Source: Bacillota bacterium
Lineage (GTDB): Bacteria > Bacillota > Limnochordia > DTU087 > JAAYGB01
DNA length: 47,245 nucleotides
Reading direction: 5' to 3'
NCBI GenBank assembly: GCA_012727955.1
Contig: JAAYGB010000058.1
Coordinates: 1 to 47,245 of the forward strand
The position numbers and the translations under genes were made by a program. The notes beneath the pieces are model-generated. The model made no database searches. It was given only the letters and a program-made list of their open reading frames with translations, and was not told the origin of the DNA. Numbering within the stretch: position 1 is the first letter of the stretch; each line of letters begins with the position of its first letter. Below are positions 16,636 to 24,036 of this stretch, piece by piece.

Positions 16636-17068
16636 CAATCTGGTAATCTGCAAGAAGCTGGAGGTGCTGGTTACCTATTACCAAGGACTCGCAGAACTAA
16701 CCACTGGCCTTACTCAAGAAGAGTACCAGCGGAACTTGCTCATCAGAAGGGCCATTGAGCGGGAGATTCAGTTGATTGTCGAATGTGCTACGGACATCAA
16801 TAACATCATCCTCAAGAAGTTGCAGGGGGCGCCGGCTAAGGACTACTTTAATTCCTTCATCGACTTGGCCGAAAACGAAGTGATCGATATGGACTTCCCT
16901 TTGGCCATTGCTCCCTCTACAGGGTTGCGCAACATCTTGGTGCATGAGTATCAACGGATCGACGATCAGATTGTATTTGCATCCATTGCCAGTGTCCGCG
17001 ATTACTACCGGAAGTACATTGCCAAGGTGGCTGAGTACCTAGACTGCAACATTGAGCTGTCAAGCTAG
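16628..17068 (+). CDS. hepT: HepT-like HEPN-domain RNase toxin
   Basis: A 146-residue all-helical protein of the HEPN/DUF86 family. The active-site motif RX4HXY is intact: R101, H106 and Y108 in GLRNILVHEYQRID. HepT toxins cut RNA, and the motif tyrosine is the residue that MntA modifies with AMP units. Length and motif position (two-thirds along) match characterised HepT. The start ATG lies 8 bp inside the end of the MntA frame, the usual coupled arrangement. It ends 22 bp before a very strong hairpin. With the antitoxin frame broken, the toxin would be unneutralised unless the break is not real or another antitoxin acts. Confidence 0.88.
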   Translation: MTDNLVICKKLEVLVTYYQGLAELTTGLTQEEYQRNLLIRRAIEREIQLIVECATDINNIILKKLQGAPAKDYFNSFIDLAENEVIDMDFPLAIAPSTGLRNILVHEYQRIDDQIVFASIASVRDYYRKYIAKVAEYLDCNIELSS

Positions 17069-17090
17069 AGGGCGCTCCTCAGCTAGATAC

Positions 17091-17139
17091 AAATACGGGA
17101 CACAGGGGCTATCGATATAGCCTCTGTGTCCCGTATTTT
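17091..17139. terminator. 22-bp stem bidirectional terminator between hepT and rubrerythrin
   Basis: Bases 17091-17112 pair with 17117-17138 (one G-U pair) around a CGAT tetraloop. The ends are AAAT and ATTTT, so a T-tract exists on both strands. It separates two convergent genes. Confidence 0.92.
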
Positions 17140-17173
17140 GATCCTGTCATGATGGCCTGGCGCTATAGGTCTC

Positions 17174-17767
17174 TTAGTAGGTCTCGACGAAGACCTCAAA
17201 GTGGCCCTGGGGATGGACACAGGCCGGGCACACTTCGGGAGCGGAAGTGCCTTCGTGGACGTAACCGCAGTTACCGCACTTCCACAGAACGACCTCATCC
17301 TTCTTGAAGACCCGATCATTGATCATGTTGTCGGCCAATTTGTTGAAGCGAATTTCGTGGCGCTTCTCACCATCGGCGATGTATCTCCAGGCCTCGGCGA
17401 TCTCCGGGAAGCCCTCTTCATCGGCGATGTCGGCAAACTCAGGATACAGCCTGGACCACTCGTCGTTTTCCCCGGCGGCCGCTGCCTTGAGATTGTCCAG
17501 GGTCGAACCCTGTGCTACTGGGTAGTCGGCTTCGATCTCGATAGCGGCGGGCAGCTCACCTTCAAATCCCGCCAACAAGAACTTCCAAAACCGCTTGGCA
17601 TGCTCCTTCTCGTTTTCAGCGGTTTCGATGAAGATGTTGCGAATCTGCTTGTACCCTTCCTTATCGGCGATGGATGCATAATAAGTATAACGATTGCGGG
17701 CTTGGGATTCGCCGGCAAAGGACTTCATCAAGTTCTCCGCAGTTCTAGTTCCCCTTAAGCTTTTCAT
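17174..17767 (-). CDS. rbr: Rubrerythrin
   Basis: A 197-residue non-haem iron peroxidase. ATG 17767 gives the typical MKSLRGTRTAENLMKSFAGE start and has AGGTGA upstream; an in-frame TTG at 17794 is less likely. The N-terminal ferritin-like four-helix part contains the di-iron ligands in ESQARNRYTYY, NEKEHAKRFW and GEKRHEIRF, and the C-terminal rubredoxin part holds WKCGNCGYVHEG and VCPAC, a Cys4 iron site. Such enzymes reduce hydrogen peroxide with electrons from NAD(P)H-rubredoxin oxidoreductases in anaerobes. It stands alone between two strong hairpins. A dyad at 17802-17825 in its 5' leader may be an operator. Confidence 0.95.
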   Translation of the reverse strand: MKSLRGTRTAENLMKSFAGESQARNRYTYYASIADKEGYKQIRNIFIETAENEKEHAKRFWKFLLAGFEGELPAAIEIEADYPVAQGSTLDNLKAAAAGENDEWSRLYPEFADIADEEGFPEIAEAWRYIADGEKRHEIRFNKLADNMINDRVFKKDEVVLWKCGNCGYVHEGTSAPEVCPACVHPQGHFEVFVETY

Positions 17768-17801
17768 TGTCTTCACTTTCACCTCATCTGACAAAAGTTA
17801 G

Positions 17802-17825
17802 CCAAGTAAGCCAGGCTTTACTTGG
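17802..17825. promoter_or_regulatory. Inverted repeat in the rubrerythrin leader
   Basis: CCAAGTAAG (17802-17810) and CTTTACTTGG (17816-17825) form a near-perfect dyad 35 bp upstream of the rubrerythrin start. It may be an operator or an mRNA hairpin. It does not match the PerR consensus TTATAATNATTATAA. Confidence 0.4.
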
Positions 17826-17874
17826 TAGCTACAAAGCTTTTATACCCCATTATCTGCAAAAATAAACATAGAAA

Positions 17875-17904
17875 AAGGAAAAGCGACGGAAATTTTCCCG
17901 TCGC
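17875..17904 (-). terminator. Rho-independent terminator of the papain-like gene
   Basis: On the minus strand GCGACGG and CCGTCGC (17883-17889 with 17898-17904) form a 7-bp stem, followed by TTTTCCTTTTT. It lies 7 bp after the stop of the gene ending at 17911. Confidence 0.88.
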
Positions 17905-17910
17905 GGTCAA

Positions 17911-18471
17911 TTACATCGGTAGATTCCTATCCATAGATGGGCTGTCCTGAGGCCTGTAGGCAGCGGTCAACCCCTCAAAGACAATTTCCTTGGGCACAAG
18001 CCGCATCAGATCCGTGGGTCTGAGCAGCTCCGGCGGGGTTTCACTGCTTAGGATGCTGCTGCGCATCAGCAGTTCTGAGACAAACTGAGAGCAGAAGTAG
18101 CGGTTTCTTCGCTTCAGGGGAACTCCCATCCCCGCGGCAAAGAGGCCCAAGATATTGTACTTGTAGTGGTCCCGACGGGCGAGAAAACGAGCCAGTTCCT
18201 GAACCAGGCTCTGATACTGACTCTCGCTGATTTCCATCCGGTAAACAGCGCATTCGCAGTGTCTAAATTTCTGAAAGACACCGGAGTCAAAGCTCTCCTG
18301 CACAAATCCACCGGAGAGGGGATTGTTGGGCTGGATGCGGCCAAAGGAATACATCTGTGTGAGATTTTCATCTAAGCTAATGGACACATGGGGATACTTT
18401 GTTCTTAAACACATCCGCAGTGCCCTTGACAGCAATGTTCCAGTTTTGGAAAAGACCAAATAGACATACAT
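17911..18471 (-). CDS. Permuted papain-like (YiiX/YaeF-type NlpC/P60) protein
   Basis: A 186-residue protein. ATG 18471 is chosen because the real fold starts there (YVYLVFSKTGTLLSRALR); the open frame upstream is low-quality sequence. The order of catalytic groups is permuted: His in KYPHVSISLD (about residue 27) comes first and the Cys in NRYFCSQFVSELL (about 123) comes late, as in the YiiX/YaeF group. These proteins are cysteine hydrolases or acyltransferases acting on amides or lipids. No signal peptide or membrane segment is visible. It is divergent from the PHP gene at 18748 and has its own terminator. A possible promoter on the minus strand is TTTTGT, 17 bp, TATAAC (18612-18640). Confidence 0.75.
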   Translation of the reverse strand: MYVYLVFSKTGTLLSRALRMCLRTKYPHVSISLDENLTQMYSFGRIQPNNPLSGGFVQESFDSGVFQKFRHCECAVYRMEISESQYQSLVQELARFLARRDHYKYNILGLFAAGMGVPLKRRNRYFCSQFVSELLMRSSILSSETPPELLRPTDLMRLVPKEIVFEGLTAAYRPQDSPSMDRNLPM

Positions 18472-18627
18472 TGGTTCTTCGCCCCACTTGCTTTTAGTCT
18501 CATTATTATACTGCAGGCAGGGGCAGGGCACAACGGGAAATGGCTTGGATTAATCTTCTCCTTCTCCTTCTAGGGCCGATCTCTAGCATCCTAGGCCAAG
18601 ATACGTTATACTGTGGATCGGGCTGAT

Positions 18628-18648
18628 ACAAAACTATTACACAAAACT
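18628..18648. repeat. Direct and inverted repeats in the divergent intergenic region 18472-18747
   Basis: ACAAAACT occurs at 18628-18635 and 18641-18648 (13-bp period). Nearby are the inverted repeats TTAGT/ACTAA around TGACGG (18651-18666) and ACTGG/CCAGT around nine bases (18668-18686). Such clustering between divergent genes suggests a regulator site, but no known consensus fits. No gene lies in 18472-18747. Confidence 0.35.
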
Positions 18649-18747
18649 GATTAGTTGACGGACTAACTACTGGAATTAATGCACCAGTTATCATAATACA
18701 TTAGGTACCTTACGGAGTCACGGATGCGAAACAGGGGAGGAGATTAT

Positions 18748-19617
18748 GTGGTACCGGATTTTCACCTTCACACACACTTTTCTCGTCATGCCAAGGGAGA
18801 CATCAGCGAATATCTAGCCGCGGCTCAGAATCTGGGGTTGACGGAGGTCTGTTTTGCTGAGCACGTCTCTCGGGAGTACTTGCCCCAGGAGGTAAGGGAT
18901 GCGATTCCCTATTCCTGGATGGAATTTGGCGAGCTGCCCAAATACCTCAGCTGGCTGGAACAAGTGCGGGAAAGGTCGCCGTTACCCCTCTACAAGGGAT
19001 TGGAAGCCGACTACATCGCGGGATACGAAAAGACCCTAGGTGAGTACCTGGCCAGCGCTGAGTCAGAGTTGGACTTTGTCCTGGGCAGTATTCATTTTCT
19101 CCAGGAATACAACTTCAAGTACTTTAGTACTATGACTCCCGACTTCCCGCCCTTGGAAGTGATGTTGACATACTATGCTCGGGCTAAGCAGGCGGTGGAA
19201 AGCGGACTCTTTGACTCCATCGCTCACTTGAACCTAGGCTGGCAGGCAGTGCCCTGGCCAGAGTCTCAGGAGGAACAACGCCAGGCCGAGGAGGCCATCG
19301 CCGATGTGATCCAGACGGCCGCGAATCAAGGGGTGGGCATCGAGGTGAACACTCGGGCCTTCAACTACGAAGCCTACGGCACCAAGGAACGCTACGACTT
19401 CTTCCTAGGCCTCATTGCCGATTGCGGCGCCTTCATTACTCTCGGTTCCGATGCCCACTGCCCCGAGGACGTGGGGCGCAACTATCCAACGGCCATTGCC
19501 ACTCTCCAGAAGTTTGGCATTGATGAAGTGGCGGTGTTTATCAAACGGGAAAGACATATGCGCCCCATTAAGCCCCTTCGGCCTGTTAACTTAGGCTCGA
19601 TCCAACAGGGTGCGTAA
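18748..19617 (+). CDS. PHP-domain phosphoesterase (histidinol-phosphatase-like)
   Basis: A 289-residue metal-dependent phosphoesterase. GTG 18748 is preferred because GGGGAGGAG sits 5 bases before it; ATG 18724 (weak CGGAG site) is the alternative. The PHP motifs are in order: PDFHLHTHFSRHAKGD (motif I, metal-binding HxH), VCFAEHV (motif II), LVLGSIHFL-like strand around 'FVLGSIHFL' (motif III), HLNLGW and the C-terminal LGSDAHCPEDVGRNY (metal ligands SDAH). This agrees with HisK-type histidinol phosphatases, which release phosphate in histidine synthesis, although no other his gene is near, so another phosphate ester is possible. Its 3' end overlaps the opposite-strand gene at 19591 by 27 bp. 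Confidence 0.85.
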   Translation: MVPDFHLHTHFSRHAKGDISEYLAAAQNLGLTEVCFAEHVSREYLPQEVRDAIPYSWMEFGELPKYLSWLEQVRERSPLPLYKGLEADYIAGYEKTLGEYLASAESELDFVLGSIHFLQEYNFKYFSTMTPDFPPLEVMLTYYARAKQAVESGLFDSIAHLNLGWQAVPWPESQEEQRQAEEAIADVIQTAANQGVGIEVNTRAFNYEAYGTKERYDFFLGLIADCGAFITLGSDAHCPEDVGRNYPTAIATLQKFGIDEVAVFIKRERHMRPIKPLRPVNLGSIQQGA

Positions 19618-20418
19618 CTGGACAAGCTGCTCGTAAAGGGCAGCTTTACTATTTCTCTCAGGATCCCCTTGAAACTCCTTGGCACCGCCGTACTCTAAGG
19701 AGATGGTCTGCACCGGAGTATGCTCGATGAGCCATCGAATCAGATCGTAATCCTTGGGCCTTAGCGGTAGATGCTCATCGATTAAGCCCTGTCCCGGCAG
19801 GCACCGGGGAGCGTGAACATGCAGCTCCACAACCCTGTCCAGGGGCAGGCTTTTTAGGTAATCGGTGAACTCGTATCCCAGATGCCAGGCACTGACCTGG
19901 GCGTGGCCAATATCCAGCAGAAGGCCGCAGTCAACTTCGGCCAAAAACTCCGAGATAAACCGGGGATTGGTGGGGATGGCGCTGGCCGGTCGGCCGTGGG
20001 TAAAGTCCAGATTTTCAAGGATCAGATCCCGATTGAGACAGGACTTGACCTGGAAGGTGTTTCCTGCCAAGTGGTCATAAACAAGATGGTAGGCATCTTC
20101 GCAGTCAAAGCCTCCGATGGCGGCAAAGTCCGTGAAGGTTAGGTTCAGATGGGTGGAGACATAGGGTGTATCGGTGAGCTCCACCATTTCCGCGACGTTT
20201 TCCCGGTTAATTACTTTATCCGGAGAGGCAGCTCCCAGGATGATACTCTCCTCTCCCCAACAGTGCAGCAGCCCAGGCCGGTAGCGACGGGCATCTTTGA
20301 TCTGCCCCTGAGGCGGTGAGGTGAGGGGCACCTTGATGTAGGTGAGAAACTCCAAAGGGTCCTCTGCTAGAAGCTCCATCAGTTGGGGTGAATAGTTGGC
20401 GGCCAAGGCAATGGTCAT
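19591..20418 (-). CDS. TIM-barrel protein, DUF692/MNIO-like
   Basis: A 275-residue protein starting at ATG 20418, with AGGGAGCTAG upstream. The order of metal-ligand motifs fits the DUF692 (MbnB/TglH, multinuclear non-haem iron oxidase) and related xylose-isomerase-like barrels: YVSTHLNL, LILENLDF, GLLLDIGHAQVSAWHLGYEF, VVELHVHAPR with IDEHLPL, and a final ISLEYGG. DUF692 enzymes oxidise cysteine-containing precursor peptides, but no small Cys-rich peptide gene is visible nearby and no partner protein follows. It may therefore be a stand-alone paralogue with another substrate, or a plain sugar-phosphate isomerase-like barrel. The tail-to-tail overlap with the PHP gene makes the two 3' ends antisense over 27 bp. 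Confidence 0.65.
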   Translation of the reverse strand: MTIALAANYSPQLMELLAEDPLEFLTYIKVPLTSPPQGQIKDARRYRPGLLHCWGEESIILGAASPDKVINRENVAEMVELTDTPYVSTHLNLTFTDFAAIGGFDCEDAYHLVYDHLAGNTFQVKSCLNRDLILENLDFTHGRPASAIPTNPRFISEFLAEVDCGLLLDIGHAQVSAWHLGYEFTDYLKSLPLDRVVELHVHAPRCLPGQGLIDEHLPLRPKDYDLIRWLIEHTPVQTISLEYGGAKEFQGDPERNSKAALYEQLVQLRTLLDRA

Positions 20419-20725
20419 CGATAACTAGCTCCCTTCCGATGCAACAATGTGTACTTTCTATCCTTTGTTTTCCCCCAAAGGGATAGGTAATCCTTTCGGT
20501 CAACGATGAGACCGCGGGCAGATACCGGCTGCCCGGTGAAACAAAAGGGTAATATCTCGTGTGTTAATTCACAGGATTTCTTCATCTTCTACCGAAGGTT
20601 GTCGAAGGAAGAAATAGGAATAATCTTTAGAGCCATACCCCTAGTGGTAGGATTTACATATTTCATATACCTAAGGGTGGTTTCACCACAGAACTCATCA
20701 TCTATTAGAAAGGGCAGATATACAT
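20419..20725. other. 307-bp intergenic region rich in hairpins; possible structured leader of the chemoreceptor gene
   Basis: No convincing gene. Read on the plus strand, successive dyads are visible: a ~10-bp hairpin CTATCCTTTG with CAAAGGGATAG (20457-20486), CGGTC/GACCG (20498-20515), GGGCAG/CTGCCC (20516-20534) and a nested hairpin ATTTCTTC/GAAGAAAT (20576-20583 with 20608-20615) enclosing CTTC/GAAG. GTGGT/ACCAC lies near 20677-20689. CCTTTGTTT and AAACAAAAGG (20462-20470 and 20539-20548) could also close the first three as a multi-branched domain. The same stems exist on the minus strand ahead of the gene ending at 19591, so direction is open. It does not match the riboswitch consensuses I know. 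Confidence 0.45.
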
Positions 20726-22705
20726 ATGAAGCTCCCCAGGATACGTAAGCCAAACTTTACACTAAACTCCGTGCGAACAAGAATTAGTTTGCTGTTTGGT
20801 CTTTCCATGACGGTGTTGTTCGTCGGCTTTGCGATTTTCATGTCTTTCCAAATCGCGAGAAATGTGATCACCTTTACCGGTGAATTGTCCCAGGAAATCG
20901 TAGCGATGAGAGCCGACCGCATCGGCGGTACCATCGATGAGCAGATGGCCAACTTAAAAGAGGAAGCTGACGGCTTTCTCAACGGTATGATGGTGGACAT
21001 GTCTACCTTAGGTAAGGCTAGTGCTGAGCTCTATGAAGACTTGTTGAAGGACACCATGGAGAAAAAGGGTCGGCAATTGCCTCGCTACTGGAGCACTCAG
21101 GTCTTTGCCAATACCTTGGGTGTAGGATTTACCATTCAGAAGACCATGGAGGATGTCACCCAGGAGCCCTATTACCAGGCAATCATGGTCAATGGAGCAG
21201 AATCCTATGTCGGCAGTGCCGGAAGGATTCCCGAAGCAGAAGAGCCCGTCTTTGTCATCGCCCATGAGGTCCGCAACAGCAGCGGGGAACGGGTGGGAGT
21301 GATGGCCGCCACCGTTGATCTGGCGATCTTGGGTAATATCGCTACCACGGCCCAGGTGAACTCCGAGGGCTTTGGTTGGATCGTCGACGAGACGGGGCAG
21401 GTAATTACCCACCCAGAACCAGGGTATGCCTTTGTCACCAATCTCTGGAATGAGGCCGCGGCAGGAAACGATGGCTATGCAGAGATCGCCGAGTCCATGG
21501 CTCAGGGTAAAGCCGGATACCAGCTGGTTCGCACCGCTGACGACAGCATCGGGGTAGAGATCTTCACCCCCATTCCCAGCACCGAGGGCTGGTATCTGGT
21601 GGTTACCTTGCCCTACAGTGTGATGTCGGAGCGCAGCGAGGGAGTAATTCGGTTAATCGTCTTTTCCGGGATTGTTATCGTGTTGGCGGCCTTGGCGGTG
21701 TCCTTCTACCTATCGGGCAGCGTCTCTCGCCCCATCAAGGAGCTTGCCACTTACTTGGACAAGGTGGCCAATGGAGATTTCACCCAGCAACTGAAGTGGA
21801 AGCGCAAGGATGAAATCGGCCAAATTGCAGGTTCCTTCAACCGGATGTCCGATAACCTGCGCCACATGCTCCGGCAGGTGGGGAACATCACCCAGCGGGT
21901 GGCGGCGGCCAGTCAGCAGCTTTCCGCGGTGAGTGAAGAGAACTCCGCCAGTATCGAGGAAGTCGCGGCTTCCATGGGTGAATTTGCCGCTACCGTGGAG
22001 TCTGTCAACGATAACGTGCAGAAAATGGTGGGCAAGGCTACCTCTGTCCAGGAGCTGTCCAATCAGGGACGCCTGCAGATGCAGGATTCGACGCGGACGA
22101 TGAACGGCATTGCCGATACCGCCACCGAAAGTACCACGGTGATGAGCGGGGTACAGAAGGCTGCCGCGCAGATTGCCAAGACGGTGCGCTTGATTTCGGA
22201 GATCGCAGAACAAACCAACCTGTTGGCCCTGAATGCTGCCATTGAGGCCGCCAACGCTGGGGAACACGGTCGGGGCTTTGCCGTGGTCTCCGATGAGGTT
22301 CGCAACCTGTCCCTGGAGACCAAGAAGTCTGCCGAGGATATCAACAGCGTGGTGGAGCAGCTAACAGAGCAGGTACAGCACGCTGTCCAGGTGATTATGG
22401 CCAACAACGAGCAGGTCTCCCAGGGAATCAACATCCTGGAGAAAACCGAGGATAACTTCCTCCATATTACCGATGATGTCGGGGAAACGGTGCGGATGAT
22501 TAATGAAATTGCCTCCGCCGCCGAAACCCTGGAGCTGGGCAGCCGGGAGATTGCAGCTTCCAGTCAGGAGCAATCCGCGGCCATGGAGGAAATCGCCAGC
22601 TCCGCCTCGACCTTGGCGGAGATGGTCAAGGACCTAGAAACAATGATGTCCCAGTTCAAGATCAGCGACGAGGCAGCGGAAACCGAGGAGTCAGCAACAG
22701 CTTAA
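20726..22705 (+). CDS. Methyl-accepting chemotaxis protein with dCache sensor
   Basis: A 659-residue transmembrane chemoreceptor. Residues ~22-45 are TM1 (ISLLFGLSMTVLFVGFAIFM). A large extracytoplasmic dCache-type ligand domain follows (~50-305; GSAGRIPEAEEPVFVIAHEV and the membrane-proximal FTPIPSTEGWYLVVTLPYS are typical), then TM2 (RLIVFSGIVIVLAALAVSFY), a HAMP linker (SRPIKELATYLDKVANGDFT) and the MCP signalling domain with the tip [19 protein letters not shown]. It should sense an amino acid or organic acid and drive CheA. It ends with an intact C-terminus and is followed by a terminator. No other che genes are in the window. The start ATG has AAAGGGC about 10 bases upstream. Confidence 0.94.
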   Translation: MKLPRIRKPNFTLNSVRTRISLLFGLSMTVLFVGFAIFMSFQIARNVITFTGELSQEIVAMRADRIGGTIDEQMANLKEEADGFLNGMMVDMSTLGKASAELYEDLLKDTMEKKGRQLPRYWSTQVFANTLGVGFTIQKTMEDVTQEPYYQAIMVNGAESYVGSAGRIPEAEEPVFVIAHEVRNSSGERVGVMAATVDLAILGNIATTAQVNSEGFGWIVDETGQVITHPEPGYAFVTNLWNEAAAGNDGYAEIAESMAQGKAGYQLVRTADDSIGVEIFTPIPSTEGWYLVVTLPYSVMSERSEGVIRLIVFSGIVIVLAALAVSFYLSGSVSRPIKELATYLDKVANGDFTQQLKWKRKDEIGQIAGSFNRMSDNLRHMLRQVGNITQRVAAASQQLSAVSEENSASIEEVAASMGEFAATVESVNDNVQKMVGKATSVQELSNQGRLQMQDSTRTMNGIADTATESTTVMSGVQKAAAQIAKTVRLISEIAEQTNLLALNAAIEAANAGEHGRGFAVVSDEVRNLSLETKKSAEDINSVVEQLTEQVQHAVQVIMANNEQVSQGINILEKTEDNFLHITDDVGETVRMINEIASAAETLELGSREIAASSQEQSAAMEEIASSASTLAEMVKDLETMMSQFKISDEAAETEESATA

Positions 22706-22746
22706 TCTCCCCAAGGGAAAGGGGAAGAACACATAGATCTAGAAGG

Positions 22747-22778
22747 GAAGGAAAGCCTGGTAAAGCGGGCTTTCCTTC
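22747..22778 (+). terminator. Hairpin after the chemoreceptor gene
   Basis: GAAGGAAAGCC (22747-22757) pairs perfectly with GGCTTTCCTTC (22768-22778), 11 bp with a 10-base loop. Only a short T-poor tail follows, so efficiency is uncertain. Confidence 0.65.
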
Positions 22779-22846
22779 TGTAGTGTATAGCTCTAAATAT
22801 CGCAACGATTGTGACAGAAGAATCTAGAGAATAGGACTGAGTACTA

Positions 22847-23815
22847 GTGAAGGCAGCAAGACAGCAAGCTTTGTGGACCAACAAATACTTCGTTGCCGCC
22901 ATGGCGGTGGTGGCCTGTATCCTCTGGGGCAGTGCCTTTCCGGTATTAAAGGTTACCTACCAAGAACTACAGCTTACCGGCAATGATACCGCCAGCCGGT
23001 TAGTGATTGCCGGGATGCGCTTTTTCCTGGCAGCTGTGATGCTCTTTTTGTTCCTCAAGGTGGGACTGGGGCAGTCCCTGCGGGTGGACAGGGGATGGTT
23101 GCTACCCCTGTTTTGGTTGGGTTTGGCCCAGACGGGGTTTCAATACTTCTTCTTCTACAACGGCTTAGCTCATACCGCCGGGATCAAGGGGGCTATCCTC
23201 AACTCCATCGGCAACTTCTTTGTGGTTCTGTTGGCCCACTTTGTCTACCAAAACGATCGGCTTAACTTCGGCAAAGTCCTGGGACTAGCCACGGGATTTG
23301 CCGGCATCATCCTGATTAACTGGAGCCCCGGCACCACCGGATTCGATTGGCACATGTCCCTGCGGGGAGAGGGTTTTCTCATCCTCTCAGGCCTGGCCAG
23401 TGCCATTGGTACCTTCCAGGCTAAGAAACTTTCCGGGAGCCTCAATCCCGTGCTGATTAATGCCTATCAGCTCTTCTTTGGTTCCCTGGTGCTGTTGGTA
23501 ACGGGGATGCCGGGAGTGGTGCAGCAGGGCCTTGAGCCCACGCCGCTGTTTACCGGGCTGTTGGTGTATTCCGCCTTTCTGTCTGCGGCAGCCTTCTCCA
23601 TCTGGTACACCCTGTTGAAGTACAACAAGGCCGGTGAAGTGACATTGTATCGGTTTGTCATCCCCATTGCCGGGGCGGTGCTGTCGGCCATCTTCATTCC
23701 TGGAGAGCGACTGACTCCCTTGACGGTGGTGGCCCTAGTCCTGGTGGCCTTTGGTATCGGCTCCGTCAACTACTGGCAAAGGGCCCGGTCCAAGGCTGTG
23801 CCCCAGACGGAGTAG
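22847..23815 (+). CDS. EamA-family (DMT superfamily) exporter
   Basis: A 322-residue membrane protein with ten hydrophobic segments forming two EamA repeats. The GTG start at 22847 follows AGGACTGAG. Repeat one begins with VVACILWGSAFPVLKV, the usual family opening (WGs.f...k), and ends with VLGLATGFAGIILINW. Repeat two starts at GFLILSGLASAIGTFQAKKL and ends with IPIAGAVLSAIFIPGERLTP. Members export amino acids, nucleosides or drugs; the substrate cannot be told. It is a single-gene unit closed by a strong terminator. Confidence 0.9.
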   Translation: MKAARQQALWTNKYFVAAMAVVACILWGSAFPVLKVTYQELQLTGNDTASRLVIAGMRFFLAAVMLFLFLKVGLGQSLRVDRGWLLPLFWLGLAQTGFQYFFFYNGLAHTAGIKGAILNSIGNFFVVLLAHFVYQNDRLNFGKVLGLATGFAGIILINWSPGTTGFDWHMSLRGEGFLILSGLASAIGTFQAKKLSGSLNPVLINAYQLFFGSLVLLVTGMPGVVQQGLEPTPLFTGLLVYSAFLSAAAFSIWYTLLKYNKAGEVTLYRFVIPIAGAVLSAIFIPGERLTPLTVVALVLVAFGIGSVNYWQRARSKAVPQTE

Positions 23816-23856
23816 GAACAGCGGTATTAGAATCCAATAAGGGAAAATTAATCACT

Positions 23857-23898
23857 GCCTGCTGTGAAATTCCGACGAATTTCATGGCAGGCTTTTTT
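23857..23898 (+). terminator. Rho-independent terminator before the glycogen operon
   Basis: GCCTGC, a two-base mismatch, then GTGAAATTC pair with GAATTTCA and GCAGGC around a CGAC loop; the stem is followed by TTTTTT (23893-23898). It ends the exporter transcript and insulates the glycogen genes. Confidence 0.95.
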
Positions 23899-23950
23899 CT
23901 TGCCATTTTTCCGTCTAAGGGGGATATCGTAACTAAATTGGAAAAAGTCA

Positions 23951-23977
23951 GTGAAGCTTTAGTTAAGGATGCTTCAC
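23951..23977 (+). promoter_or_regulatory. Leader hairpin upstream of glgC
   Basis: GTGAAGC (23951-23957) pairs perfectly with GCTTCAC (23971-23977) without a T-tract, 60 bp before glgC. A possible promoter is TTGCCA (23903-23908), 17 bp, GATATC; this is weak. The hairpin could affect mRNA stability or mark an operator. Confidence 0.35.
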
Positions 23978-24036
23978 CGGCAAAGGGAAAAGAATCGGGA
24001 CAGGGAAAAATTGGGTAACGGAAAGGAGGAAAGGCA

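Noticed and set aside
16229-17068. New type of defence system at the HEPN-MNT pair
   Set aside because: The motifs and order match the known HepT-MntA family; only the frameshift is unusual.
20457-20560. c-di-GMP (GEMM), T-box or ydaO riboswitch upstream of the chemoreceptor
   Set aside because: The GEMM core is absent. An ACCGCGG stretch recalls the T-box but lacks the TGG and specifier-loop context, and the ydaO consensus does not fit.
20506-20748. 80-codon open frame across the hairpin region before the chemoreceptor
   Set aside because: No ribosome site, overlaps the chemoreceptor start and shows no family resemblance; structured RNA fits better.
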